Source: Lingula anatina
Lineage: Eukaryota > Brachiopoda > Lingulata > Lingulida > Lingulidae
Reading direction: 5' to 3'
Length of the DNA: 55,812 bases
NCBI RefSeq assembly: GCF_001039355.2
Contig: NW_019775413.1
Coordinates: forward strand, 612,498 to 668,309
How positions within the stretch are numbered: the first letter of the stretch is position 1; each line of letters starts with the position of its first letter. The notes beneath the pieces were generated by a model. The model had not been told where the DNA came from. It made no database searches and worked only from the letters and a program-made list of their open reading frames with translations. Positions 11,379-22,477 of this stretch are shown in pieces. The translations under genes were made by a program, and so were the position numbers.

Positions 11379-14300
11379 CATATATTTCTACATGTTAGTA
11401 CACACATACTTTATCAACCACTGCAAATGAACCTTTGCTGTTTTCTTTTACTGGTGTTTGAGTGTCTGTTTGAATGTATTGAACCAATAATGTTTTGTCT
11501 TCGGACTAGATGCAGAAGACATCCCGATATTTGCTTCCCCTTTAACCCCAGGCCCCTTGTCTGTGGACTCCAAATATGAGTTGGCAACACACACAGTTAA
11601 AGTACGCAGGACTGGAACTCTTTCGGATGTCAGTGCATTGTGGGATTTGCAAGGTTGGAAAACAGTTTACTTGGTAAAATATTAATGAGTATGAAGTCAT
11701 ATTTTAAACTGACAGCAAAATCTATATATTATGTAGAATTGTAAAAAGGCAGACACTAGAGTTGCTAATATTCAGTGGAGCAATATATATATGATAATTG
11801 CTTTCAAATCAAAATTATCATATTTGTAGGTACATCAACAGGTATAGCAGATGTAGATCTCACAGCAGAACGAACAAGATTTCACAGAATGCCTTCATTA
11901 GATTCCTTTAACCAGGTGCCTGATGATAATTAACTTGATTATATTTTGTTTAAATATCTTTTGTAAATTATGTTATTTTCTGAGATGAATTTGATTAAAA
12001 AATTATGTTGTCTTAGTCTTTATCTAAATGTACACTTTTATTTGCAAACACAGTTGTGTACATGTGTGTACAACAAATGTGTGTTTGTGTGTGTGTGTAT
12101 GTGACAGATTTCCTGTTGTTGCTTCCAGAAGTCTCACTCCAATGAAATGCTAACTGGACTGAGGTATTTTGAAAGAACAATCAAGGCAACCAATGGAGGT
12201 CAAGCAAAGGTTAGTTCTGCAATGAAAAGAGACGTTATTTTGTTATGCTTGTCAGATCATTTGTAAGGTTGCCTTTATTATTTATTTATTTGATTTTTTA
12301 AAACTTTATTCATATTTTTGTTTGTTTGTTTAATATATTTTTCAGGCGGCTTTTGACTGGGGACAAGTAGACAAAAATGCTCTTGCTAAATGTTTACTGG
12401 CATTATGTAGACAAGCTAAAGTGACCTTGGCAGCAGAACCAAGATTACTGCGACTCAAGTCACCAACTTACATTCTAGGTAAGACAAAAGCCATTTTGCC
12501 GGGAATGTTTCATTTTATGCCCAGGTAGTAATATAAATAGTCAGAATGTGACCAGAGAGGTTGGTTAGAAATGATTTGATTCAATGTTTGTGTGATAAAC
12601 CATTTGCAGTCCTCAGGGATAAAAATAACAATTTTAGTTAAGAATAAAAAGGTTAGATACAGTTTGTTTATTAATTAATTGGAAAATTTAGCTTTGATGA
12701 GGCTTTTTATGGTATTTTAAACAAATGGATTTATACCTGAGTATCTGATGTTTACAAGATCTTACTAAATTCTGTCACTCTAGGAGATATCCATGGCAAT
12801 TACAGAGACTTGGTATGTTTTGAGAAGGTTTTATGGCGTATGGGACCCATGCTTACTCCTTCAACATTTTTATTTCTTGGAGACTATGTAGACAGAGGAG
12901 AGTTCGGGGTAGAGGTGAGACTTGATATTTTATGCAGACTCATCAAGTAAAAACTTTCTGAGGAGAAAATGGAGTGTGTGTTGTTGGTATTAAAATCAGA
13001 TGATGTTGAAAATGAGAAAAAATAATAAGTAGCAGCAATGCCAGTGGCTTTTGACTTTTTTTACCTGAAAATGCAATCTTAAAGTTATGTACAATATAAT
13101 GAATTTCCATTTAATTAAAGAATGCTTTTAATTATGCTTAAAAGAATTTCCTACTCAAATGTACCTAGATTAAAGAAATTTGAATGAAAGTGTGAGCAAC
13201 TGATTTAGAGGTAATGATTATAAAGTTCAAAGAATATGTATTGTTAAATGCCTAGCAATAATTACTTATGTATAAGCTGACCGAATGTTTTATGCTTTGT
13301 AGGATTTAAGGCTTTCAGCAGATTAAAAGTTCTATGCAAAACTTGAATTAATGTTATGCAAAGATCTTCCAAATTAAGAATTGATTTATCTGAAGTCTCA
13401 ATTTAAATAGAATTTTCAGTTTGGAATATCTTCTTCTATTTGTGACACTTTTAGTCTGAGTATTTCCACGGTCTAATGTGATTGGTTCCATATAAGTAAA
13501 TTTTATTATTTAGGTTGTGGCATACCTGCTGGCACAGAAATTGCTGGGTCCTAGCAAGTTCTACTTGTTACGCGGCAACCATGAACTCAGATCTGTGCAG
13601 CAAATGTTTCAGTTTAAAAAGTAAGATGCCCTTGATGAATTAATAATATTTACTCAATTTCTTTTCATTTTTTTTATTTTCTCTTTAACTACTTGATTGA
13701 ATAAGACGTAGTAGAACAGAGGTTTACAACTGCAATTATATATTTCACTGCATATTTTTCATTGCCAATGCAAGTTCTGTTTTAATTTCAGTGAATGCAT
13801 CACCAAATTTGGTGACAATGTTGGTGTCCAGGTGTGGGAAGCAGTCAATGACTGCTTTGATGCTATGCCTGTGGCAGCAACAGTAGACAATAAGGTGAGA
13901 TGACAAGGTATAAGATTAAAGAGATTAAATGTATCACAAATAAATGTATTATGATGATGATGATGATGATGTTCATGTCCTTGACAAAAAAGGAGAAAAC
14001 TATTCTTTTTTATTTTCAGATCTTCTGTGTTCATGGAGGAATTCCATCACCAGAGCATGGTGGAGGAAGCATTGAAGCAATTAACAGTGTACCAGTCCCT
14101 CTGAGAGACCCAGAAACTGAGAGTCCACTGGCTTGGGACATTATGTGGAGTGATCCTGTACAGTTAGTATCTGTTATCCTGGTATCACTAAGATATCAGT
14201 GGATAAGATAAATTATACCCTGTTGGACATGCTTTCAACAACAAAATTTTAGTAATGAGTGTAGCCATCTTCCTTGAAGGCTAATATTTTGTGCTTTTGG

Positions 14301-15008
14301 CTAAAATTTATATGTAAAGAAGAGAGGTGTCTGTTTATATGTTTTGTGAAGCACAACTTAGCCAGCTGAGTGTTAGTGACCAAAAAGCGACTGCGCATTG
14401 CTGTGCATTTGTTTGTTGCAGTTGCGCATCCAGCCATTGTTTGCTTGTTTGTTTTAGTTTGGAGATGACCTCACCTGAAATTCTACAAAACTTAAAAAAG
14501 AACAAAGGTTTCATTCACAACACACGTAGGGGTACTGCCTACTTCTTCAGTTGTGAGGCACTGATAGAATTTCTAGAGAGAAACCATTTGTCCCATGTAG
14601 TCCGTGCCCACGAAGTGCAGCAGGTTGGATTCCAGGTACAGATTTGAACATAAATTGCTTAATTTAATGAACATCCTCAGCTGTCACCAAATGAGACATT
14701 TTCCCTAGGGAGACTTCATGAAAAGTTGTTTTTAAACAGGGCAGGGTCTAAAATCTGGTGTGCACAAATGATTATTGGTTGTCTTAAACCAAAAAACTGT
14801 GATATTTAGTAAATAAATAGTTTGACCACGTGTGATCTCAGGGTTGTGTACAGTGATATTATCCTCAATTTCTCATTGGTAGGTTCAGCAAAGGGGAAAG
14901 CTGCTGACAGTGTTTTCCTCATCCAGATACTGTGGTGGATCCAATGAAGCAGCATGTGTCCTGGCTGACAGTAACAAGCTCAGAATGATACGACTAGATA
15001 CGACATGA
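5604..15008 (+). CDS. Ser/Thr protein phosphatase (PPP family) with N-terminal degenerate Nudix domain and EF-hand module
   Basis: Nineteen exons join with matching phases: 5604-5831, 6558-6680, 6904-7021, 7584-7706, 8055-8181, 8503-8676, 8964-9047, 9306-9440, 10064-10185, 10562-10705, 10882-10967, 12129-12209, 12346-12478, 12784-12914, 13514-13620, 13792-13894, 14020-14162, 14458-14635, 14883-15008 (TGA), giving about 821 aa. Residues about 20-150 look like a Nudix fold (GWWLP near the expected box, then WVSLSEL and LLGREP) but the box reads [18 protein letters not shown], without the REUXEE acids. Residues about 200-370 form an EF-hand module: one degenerate hand and one canonical loop, [13 protein letters not shown] Ser/Arg-rich linker follows. 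The PPP domain has GDIHG (560), GDYVDRG (592), GNHE (624), HGG (678) and RAHE (770), and a PPEF/PP7-like [16 protein letters not shown] instead of SAPNYC. All metal and catalytic motifs are intact, so phosphatase activity, probably calcium-tuned, is expected. PPEF has its EF-hands C-terminal, so this is a different architecture. Exons 10-11 recur at 11510-11653 and 11830-11915. Confidence 0.9.
6171..6262. repeat. Interleaved inverted repeats
   Basis: CCTGATATGTATGCT (6171-6185) pairs with AGCATACATATCAGG (6218-6232). TCTCATGCATTAGC (6202-6215) pairs with GCTAATGCATGAGA (6249-6262). The pairs overlap, so two alternative hairpins are possible. A related GCTAATGCATGA...GCTAGT string occurs near 31770, which hints at a dispersed family. 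Confidence 0.5.
7371..7539. mobile_element. MITE with GGCCCGTAGCCAG terminal inverted repeats
   Basis: GGCCCGTAGCCAG near 7373 and CTGGCTACGGGCC at the other end are perfect 13-bp inverted repeats bounding a 169-bp non-coding element in intron 3 of the phosphatase gene. CATTG occurs directly on both sides (7366-7370 and 7540-7544), consistent with a 5-bp target-site duplication. The body contains two copies of AAAGGTCCACT. From memory the GGCCCGTAGCCAG end is common in animal genomes; that was not checked. Confidence 0.7.
9779..9868. repeat. Long hairpin-forming inverted repeat
   Basis: TGACAGACTTGGTCACAACT at 9779-9798 is a perfect inverted match to 9849-9868. Inside it, AATTACCTGTTCA (9800-9812) pairs with TGAACAGGTAATT (9821-9833) around an 8-base loop. 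A 15-base unpaired insert (9834-9848) lies on the right arm. It is non-coding, in intron 8 of the phosphatase gene, and is probably a foldback MITE. Confidence 0.65.
10200..11125. repeat. Duplicated block 1, first copy (exons 10-11 of the phosphatase gene)
   Basis: 926 bp repeated at 11127-12073, with a single N (11126) between the copies. It contains exon 10 (10562-10705) and exon 11 (10882-10967). The copies differ by scattered substitutions and by the length of a (CT)n microsatellite near 10386-10416. Probably an unmerged allele rather than a real tandem duplication. Confidence 0.85.
11127..12073. repeat. Duplicated block 1, second copy (exons 10' and 11')
   Basis: 947 bp, restarting directly after the N at 11126. 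It holds exon copies 11510-11653 and 11830-11915 with intact splice sites. Coding differences from the first copy: CCA to CCG (silent), CTT-TTG to CTT-TCG (Leu to Ser), and AGG to AGA (silent). The two exons sum to 230 nt, so including both copies in one mRNA would shift the frame. Either copy alone continues in frame into exon 12 at 12129. Confidence 0.85.
11314..11375. repeat. (CT)n microsatellite, length-variable between copies
   Basis: About 55 bases of CT repeat followed by a short TG run. The corresponding tract in the first copy (10386-10432) has a shorter CT part and a longer TG part. It lies in the intron before exon 10. Confidence 0.9.
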
Positions 15009-16044
15009 TGTGGCATTTGATGCTGCTTTTACCATGATACACATCTCCTGTTAACTTTAAAGATATTAAGTCGCCAAGTTGGATTGAAGTAATGTAATAC
15101 AAGCAAGTAATCCTTGTAGACTGAACTACTTGGGTACAAGGATGGCATTGCCATTTTTTGGATTTACTGGTAAATAAACCAAATAACTGACATCTAAGTG
15201 TGCGCAAAATGTGATGTGATGCAAAACCCATAAAAGAAGAATTCAGTAACTGATGTATGGGGATTAAATGGCTGTGATCTTGGCTTGGCAAGCTCATGTG
15301 GTTGAAAGTGTGTTACCATTTGCGAAGGTTTTGAAAGTTTTAAATTTCAGAACAAGAATTTTGATAGCCAGGTTGACTGGGCAGGTCCCAAGATGACTTT
15401 TGATTTTTTTCTTTTAATAAATAAGGCAATTCGAGCAAAAATCTTTCATGAAATGTTGATATTTTAACAATTTCTCTGTCACTTGTCAAGTATTTCATGT
15501 ATCTGAGCCTAAAAGAAAATTTCACTAGCTGCTTGGAAGTGTGTTCTTTGGATAGTTACTTATTTACTATAACAATCATCCAATTCTATTCATGAAAAAA
15601 TTTCATATTTATTTATCATCAGTACCTTTATGTAAAATGATGTCATTCAGGAGTGAGAATATTTTTACTAAAGCACTGTACATTCCCTCTCACTTGATTC
15701 ACACACATAATATCAATTGTTACACTCATGAAGTAGTTTTCAGGATTTCAGAAAACTCAGATGTCTTTATGTGGAATGATGAAGAGCAAAAATATTTACT
15801 GTTTGCTAAAAAATTCATCAGTTGTGAGTTGCTATTGTCATCTTTTAATAATAAATTTTTTTCTTCATTTTCAACTTAACTGGCATACTTTTCTTTTTCA
15901 CGTAAATACGTAGGAATAGATAATAAAAATTATTATAGAAAATATATCAGTAAATGAAAAAATGGCACAATAGCCCTTTAGATAATATATCAGTAAATGA
16001 AAAAATGGCACAATAGCCCTTTAGTACATTCAAATCTGATCTCT
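15009..16044. other. Convergent 3' spacer between the phosphatase and EF-hand genes, with a 43-bp tandem duplication
   Basis: No coding exon is seen. The region must hold both 3' UTRs; AATAAA-type signals occur on the plus strand near 15417. A 41-base segment starting AATATATCAGTAAATG at 15941 repeats at 15984 with a 43-bp period and no visible change. Confidence 0.5.
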
Positions 16045-18581
16045 TCATAAAAGCCCATAGTCCACTTGCTGGAAGAAATGCAGCTTCTGCAAAGTTCTGT
16101 TTTTCTCTTTGCTTTGTACTTGCATAACTTGAAGCTGAGTATTTTCTGTTTTCTTTATGATGTTGTACACATACTGAAAGAAAAGCAAACTTTGTAAACT
16201 TAATGTAACGTAGCTTAAAGATGCATACAAAGTCAATTTTTTGTCACAAAAACCAACCAAATGCCAGCATATAGTTTGAAGTAGTATAACTAAGAGAATT
16301 ACCAAAAGNGTATAACCATAGAAGTCTCTACTTCTATGGTATAACTAAGAGAATTACCAAAAGGTATTGTTTAATTTTACCCGAAAATGATGTTTGAACG
16401 GATTTTTCTTCTGGCATTCTAAGCTGTATGTCAATGGGTCAGGAAAGTAGGTCACGGAATTAGGTTAATTTTACAACCAAAAATTTAAAGAAAGGAGCAG
16501 TCTAAAGGTCTTTTATGGCTGATCGAGTGATCTATTCAGTTTATCCCTTGGCATGTCGAATTTATTTGAGTCATATAAGAATCTAGTAGAAGTGGTTAAC
16601 ATGTGTTACTGGAATCCACGCTCCACCGATGCTCGGTTCGTATGTACCTTTAACAGCGTGCTGAGCAAACATACACAATTCGGTCAATAATATGAGTGAA
16701 TTGGTTACTTTAATCTAACTAGGACATGAGCCGACCACCCCCAACATGTATCTCTGGTGACACAAATGATATGCGTAAATTGCTCTAACATCATGACTCC
16801 AAAAAAAAAAATCTGAACATTCAATAATTTGAACAAAGAAAGAAATTTTGAACAAGGAAAGAAATCTTCAATATTCGTACCAGGAATTGTTATGTAATTT
16901 TACCTGAAGAAATTGTTCAAAGTCGATTCCCTGTGAATCTTTGAAATTCATTGCTCTCAGACCAAGTAAACGTAATCCCTCGGAAGAATCGTCTCCCATG
17001 GTATCAAGTAGTTCTGTACTACAGAAACAATTAAAAGATGAAGATTGATTAAACTGGTTAATAGTAGGCTAATTAAGTAATTGCCACAATATGCCAGCAG
17101 TAAGGTTTCCAAATACTGACGAAAAGCTAATGTAAAATAAAAAATGGTATCGCGTATAAAATTGCTGAANGAATTTATTTGAGTCATATAAGAATCTAGT
17201 AGAAGTGGTTAACATGTGTTACTGGAATCCACGCTCCACCGATGCTCGGTTCGTATGTACCTTTAACAGCGTGCTGAGCAAACATACACAATTCGGTCAA
17301 TAATATGAGTGAATTGGTTACTTTAATCTAACTAGGACATGAGCCGACCACCCCCAACATGTATCTCTGGTGACACAAATGATATGCGTAAATTGCTCTT
17401 ACATCATGACTCCAAAAAAAAAAAATCTGAACATTCAATAATTTGAACAAAGAAAGAAATTTTGAACAAGGAAAGAAATCTTCAATATTCGTACCAGGAA
17501 TTGTTATGTAATTTTACCTGAAGAAATTGTTCAAAGTCGATTCCCTGTGAATCTTTGAAATTTATTGCTCTCAGACCAAGTAAACGTAATCCCTCGGAAG
17601 AATCGTCTCCCATGGTATCAAGTAGTTCTGTACTACAGAAACAATTAAAAGATTAAGCAGTATGTGTCAACTAAGTGAAGATTGATTAAACTGGTTAATA
17701 GTAATTAAGTAATTGCCACAATATGCCAGCAGTAAGGTTTCCAAATACTGACGAAAAGCTAATGTAAAATAAAAAAAGTGGTATCGCGTATAAAATTGCT
17801 GAACATAATTCCCAAGGAATAAAACGTTTCACGCATACTAAAAAAAAAACTTACAGCTCGTTGAAATCTAGAATGCCATCCTGATTGAAGTCAAACGTCT
17901 GGAATTCCGCTTTAAGTTCCCAAATATCCTCTTCGTCCCACTGGGGAAACCGGTGCAAAAGCACCTCGGTAGGGATATCTAGAAACAATTAAGTAGCAAC
18001 TTTCTTCTTCTCTATACATTTTACACATTGTTCTTCGCCGTATATGATATAATCAAAGTGATAACTCGAAGCTACAAACTATTTAGATCTATTTACTTAG
18101 TAAAAAAAAGCGTATGTAAAAAAATTACCTTCAAACTTTCGCCCAGCTTTTAACATCCGCCGGCGCGCCAAGTGGAAGCTTGCAAAAAATTGCTCCGATG
18201 TCTCCTGTAACGGACTACGTGTATTTGGTGCCTCTCCTTCCTCGGTTTTCTGCTTTCCTGAAGATAACTCATATAAGCCATGAAATTAAAATTAAAATTA
18301 TATGGCCCGGAACATACTTTACTGGAACATACGTAGGCCTATGTTACGTAAATGTATAGCGATGGTAAAAATTAAATGTAGGCCTAGGCGTAAAATTGAG
18401 ACAGTCGTGGATTTTTGTTCTATACACATATGTTTTTAAAAAGTGAATATGTCTACGACTTCGAATTCATTCAATTTTATTTTCTGATACTTAAGCATGT
18501 GAAATACACCTCTATAGTGGGTTTGGGTGAGTAGGGTCATCCTGGACATACAGTAGGCTACAATAGAACTAAAATGACAAG

Positions 18582-18646
<65 letters not shown>

Positions 18647-18965
18647 ACCTACACGACTGACACAAGTGTACGTAGTAAAAAAGTACCTTGGTAATGCATT
18701 TGATCTAGGCAAATAGTAGGCCTAAGTTTGCGAAGACACACATCGTAATTATGAAAACGATTAGGCGTTACCTAAACAATCATTGAATAGGGTACACGAT
18801 AGGCTATAGTTGTAATCAAGAATCTATTACTCTTCCCGCAATGCAAATTAAAGGTGGTAATAGCGCAACTGCTAACAAAAAATACTCACCGGTTGCAATA
18901 TATTCGACGCGGTCGTAATAACATATTGGTGGCTTTTTCAACGGAAAGCTTAACCTAATCCCCAT
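16045..18965 (-). CDS. EF-hand calcium-binding protein with C-terminal coiled coil (190 aa)
   Basis: Five minus-strand exons: 18890-18965 (ATG), 18129-18257, 17855-17978, 17518-17632 (or its copy 16904-17018) and 16045-16173 (TGA). Phases match and give 573 nt, 190 aa. One canonical EF-hand loop is visible, DFNQDGILDFNE (about residues 98-109), with Asp1, Asn3, Asp5, Gly6 and Glu12 in place. A second, degenerate loop (NFKDSQGIDFEQ) follows about 30 residues later, then a helical, probably coiled-coil tail (ENTQLQVMQVQSKEKN) ending VDYGLL. The paired helix-loop-helix layout resembles swiprosin/EFHD or plastin EF-hands, but similarity is too weak for a name. It likely binds one calcium ion and is probably cytosolic; no signal peptide or membrane segment is seen. 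It is tail-to-tail with the phosphatase gene. Confidence 0.82.
16218..16655. repeat. Diverged dispersed repeat, copy 1 (partner at 19658-20022)
   Basis: Same-orientation similarity to 19658-20022, including GGAGCAGTCT and GATCGAGTGATCTATTCAGT, by eye about 90% identical with several indels. It is clearly more diverged than the single-N blocks, so it is a genuine repeat family or an older duplication. It lies in intron 4 of the EF-hand gene. Confidence 0.65.
16284..16363. repeat. Short duplication around a single N with a foldback
   Basis: GTATAACTAAGAGAATTACC... occurs at 16284-16308, then N (16309), then again at 16339-16363. Between them ACCATAGAAGT and ACTTCTATGGT form an 11-bp inverted repeat around CTCT. 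The sequence looks like a contig-end join. Confidence 0.6.
16558..17169. repeat. Duplicated block 2, copy ending at the single N
   Basis: 612 bp repeated at 17171-17803, with N at 17170. It contains a second copy of exon 4 of the EF-hand gene (16904-17018). Relative to the other copy it lacks about 20 bases (GCAGTATGTGTCAACTAAGT) next to the exon. The coding sequence differs at one silent position (AAT/AAA context, FK). Probably an unmerged allele. Confidence 0.85.
17171..17803. repeat. Duplicated block 2, copy after the single N
   Basis: 633 bp, restarting directly after the N. It contains exon 4 at 17518-17632 with intact splice sites. Exon 4 is 115 nt, so splicing in both copies would shift the reading frame. 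Confidence 0.85.
18585..18643. repeat. (AT)n microsatellite
   Basis: About 59 bases of pure AT repeat in intron 1 of the EF-hand gene. Confidence 0.95.
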
Positions 18966-19500
18966 AATATAGGAGAAATCCCTACGTCACCATTACTCAT
19001 ACATGTATATGCCGACATGAACTATTCGATTATATCATTTATGTGAGCAAAAGTTCCATATATATTCTTAGCCGGACAAACTGGACATGCCATTTTCTTG
19101 AATTTCCACAAAATTATTACTGTTACACTCATGTGTGTGCGTAACCTTAGCGAGGACGCGATGCAACGCTTGTACACGTCATCTTTGCGCGCGGTGACTC
19201 AGCACGAAAGTTCGCGATCTACGTTTTAAAATCCACATGAAAATACGGGCTGAGATATCCATGAGTTACCGATCGCGATAAAAAGGTGAAACGAAAGAAC
19301 TGAAAGCTCTGCCCAAGGAAGCCCACTGCAATTAATTTCGGCGTTATTTGACTAGTGCGTGTGTGCGCGCGGGCGAGAGAGAGAGACGATCAGAGACGGG
19401 GCTGGAGAGAGAAAGTATGCTACTCATTGACTCAATTTTACTATGCTAGTTTGACTTACCTGCAAATCAAATCAGCCAAATGCGACAAATTTGACAATAT
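18966..19500 (-). promoter_or_regulatory. Probable promoter / 5' region of the EF-hand gene
   Basis: Upstream of the ATG at 18965 the sequence becomes locally GC- and CpG-rich (about 19140-19400), unlike its surroundings. TGACTCAGCA at 19195-19204 matches the antioxidant-response/MARE-type core (TGACnnnGC). A possible donor on the minus strand near 19461 (GCAG/GTAAGT) could end a 5' UTR exon. Function is inferred from position and motif only. Confidence 0.35.
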
Positions 19501-20444
19501 ACACTGAATATAGTGCCTTTGTCAACGCCACCGGGGAGGATGGCAACAAACAAGTTTGTTCGTTGAAATTAGAAAATAGTAAAATATCGGCCTTGCATGT
19601 ATGCGATATGCGTGCCTGAGTATGGTAATGCACCTCTATCGCAATCTGTGAAACTTAAAAGGTGCATACAAAGTCAATTTTTTGCCACATATGCCAGCAT
19701 ATAGTGTCATGTAGTATTACTAAGAGAATTACCAAAAAGGCATTGTTTAATTTTACCCGAAAATGATGTTTGAACGGATTTTTCTGCTAGCATTCTATGC
19801 TGTATGTCAATGGGGCAGAAAAGTAGGTCAAAAAGTAGGTTAAATTTCCGACCAAAAATTTAAAGAAAGGAGCAGTCTGAAGCTCTTTTATGGCTGATCG
19901 AGTGATCTATTCAGTTTATCCCTTGGCATGTCGAATTTATTTGACTAAGAAACTAGTACTAGTACTTCTACTAAGAAACTAGTAGAAGTGGTTTAAATGT
20001 GTTACTGGTTCGTACCTTTAAAAGAAAGCAAGTGCAAGCGACAACGCTCTCATGTGTTTAAAAGTAAATAAAGGGTAGACTGTAAGTTTCCTTTGAAGCA
20101 TCCTCAGACAAAATGCCCGTAATAATAATTTTCTAAATCAGCTCCGGAGAAATCCACTGAGGACTCCCCGCGTGAAACCTTTTACGCATATCCAACACTG
20201 ACAAAATAATAATAATAATAATAATAATAATTGCTAGGTTAAACAACAGAAATATGAAAACTAAGAAACCACCTTTTGTAATGTTTATTTATGCTCTGAT
20301 GCACTTACAATACTTAAATATAGACAAACGGAATGCTGCATTGATAGAATCAGTCCAGTACTTCAAGTATTGTTTAATAATTTTCCTTACTTCAGATAAA
20401 AGTACATTCTTTGTCTCAAATCAAAAAATTATTGTAATCAAACA

Positions 20445-20491
<47 letters not shown>

Positions 20492-21714
20492 GTTTGATTA
20501 CAAATAATATATTTCTATCAGAACATGATACATTCAAAATTTTCTAGCAGTTAATTCAGTCGAAGAGACAAAGAATTCCTGTTGATACAGTTTTAAAGGA
20601 ATTATTACACAACTATATCAAACACATTACAGTATATTGAACACTTGTGATCTTTGTATGTATTAATCCAGTCCAGATTTTCTCGCATAAGAAAAAAATC
20701 ACTATACATTTTGGGCATCAGAAATGATGTATAGAGGTCAACAGTAGATGTATGATCACAAATTACTCACAAAATGCTAACAAATCTGACAAACTAAGCG
20801 ACCTCAAGCAGAGCAACATAATAAAGATAACAGAATCTTCAAATCATCCTCATAGATCTAACAAAAAAAGTAATGGGCTTTTAAAAATGCTCGCTGACTA
20901 GTTTTGAAAACACAGCTTTCTATAGTTAAAATCTATCAATGAGCTAAACGTAAATAGGCAATTCTATCTGCCATGATATACAAAATCACAGATCACTTTC
21001 TTTTTCACTGGGTAAAATACAGGACGGAAATACACCCATGGATGCACATTACATAGAAGTGCTGTATTGCAGACAGCAAAGCTAAATATTGGTTAAAGCA
21101 AGGCATGCACACACACACACAACTAATGTAGTGAGAGATTATCTGGTTTAAAATGTACCTCTAAGCAAAAGAAAAAAATCCACTTCACTGAGCAAATTGC
21201 TATAGTTTTTCATCCTTTCAAGAAATTATACAGATAAAAATTTTTGGACAATGACCCACTTTTCTAGCTTAAAAGACAAAGAGGGTGTTTTTGGTAAAAA
21301 GTTTAATGAAACTACAGTTAAATGGACCTAATAGGGCCTTAGATAAAGAAAAAACTATGTAACTTCTTGAAAAAGGAATGGCAGAGAAATTGGTGCAAAG
21401 GAAAAAAAGTTGTCTACCAATTCAAACAATATTAGCTCCATTTCTTTGCTTACTAAAATACCAATATATGCACACTACACAAATCAAATTTACAAAATTC
21501 CAGTTTTACAACTGTAAATATTAGAATAATATACAACAATTTGGAAAGCCCAAACCGTCATGTTATATATATATATATATCATTAACATCAACATAGGGG
21601 TATGTGAATTACAACGAAATTGATTACACTGACAATAAATAATCTTGTAGAATTGGTTTGTACCTTATGCACATCCTAGGGATAAAATCCTCCAGTGCAC
21701 AAAAAAAAAAAAAA

Positions 21715-21746
<32 letters not shown>

Positions 21747-22477
21747 AATAAAAAGAGATACACACATCTGACAAAACAAGAATCCAACTATTACATAGGA
21801 AACACTGATAATTATGCCAGTACAGTATGGCTAAATTGAAACAGCATCAAACTCAAATGGGGATAAGCTTATACATAACCATCAATCACAGTACTCAGAC
21901 TATATATCTGTACATAACATTCAAAAAGAGAGTAATCTGCAATTCCCAGCTGTAGACACTAAATTTAAAATCAGACACTTTATCTAACAGGCTATCTTAA
22001 CAGGTGTTTTAAATATGACAAAAGCATGTGGTATAGATGCAATTTTGAAGCCAAATTACTAGAGGGTAGTTGGTTTAAAGAAAATGGTATAAAAGTATAC
22101 ACAAACACAGCTGTTTTATCCAAATGATATTTTAAATATCTAAATATTGACCTGAATATTAATTTGATCATTATAAATTCCAGATATACAACTGTAAACA
22201 TAAATGAAGGAGAAAAAAACTATATACTCCATGATTCTCATATAAGAAGAATAAGAAAGACTTCTTAACACTACCAAACTTTCCACTCAATAGTGCCAAT
22301 GGAAAAAAATCTCAATACTAGCATCATACAGTGATATGTGAGCCTGCTCATCTTTTTCACAAGTTTATAGTCATTGCTTTTTCTTCACAAGATAAATGTG
22401 GGGGAAAGTCACATTCACCTCTGCTGTCACAACCAAAGATAGCCAAACAGCAATGGTATATGATTATTGACACTAGT
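19501..22477. other. Spacer between the EF-hand gene and UNC119; includes UNC119 3' UTR and microsatellites
   Basis: No coding exon is supported. It contains the repeat at 19658-20022, an (AAT)n run (about 20206-20231), a (GT)n run (20445-20488), an (AAAT)n run (about 21704-21747), and AT-rich sequence just below 22478 that should be the UNC119 3' UTR. Short frames here are broken and repeat-derived. Confidence 0.5.
19658..20022. repeat. Diverged dispersed repeat, copy 2
   Basis: Partner of 16218-16655 in the same orientation. It includes a small local ACTAGTACTAGTACTTCTAC expansion absent from copy 1 and ends near the GTTCGTA...CCTTTAA string also present in copy 1. Confidence 0.65.

Noticed and set aside
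10562-11915. Mutually exclusive alternative exon pair in the phosphatase gene
   Set aside because: The copies are near-identical including introns, are separated by a single N, and follow the same pattern as two other sites. An assembly duplicate is simpler than mutually exclusive splicing.
20254-20547. 97-codon frame with a Cys-Val run
   Set aside because: Produced by the (GT)n microsatellite at 20445-20488.
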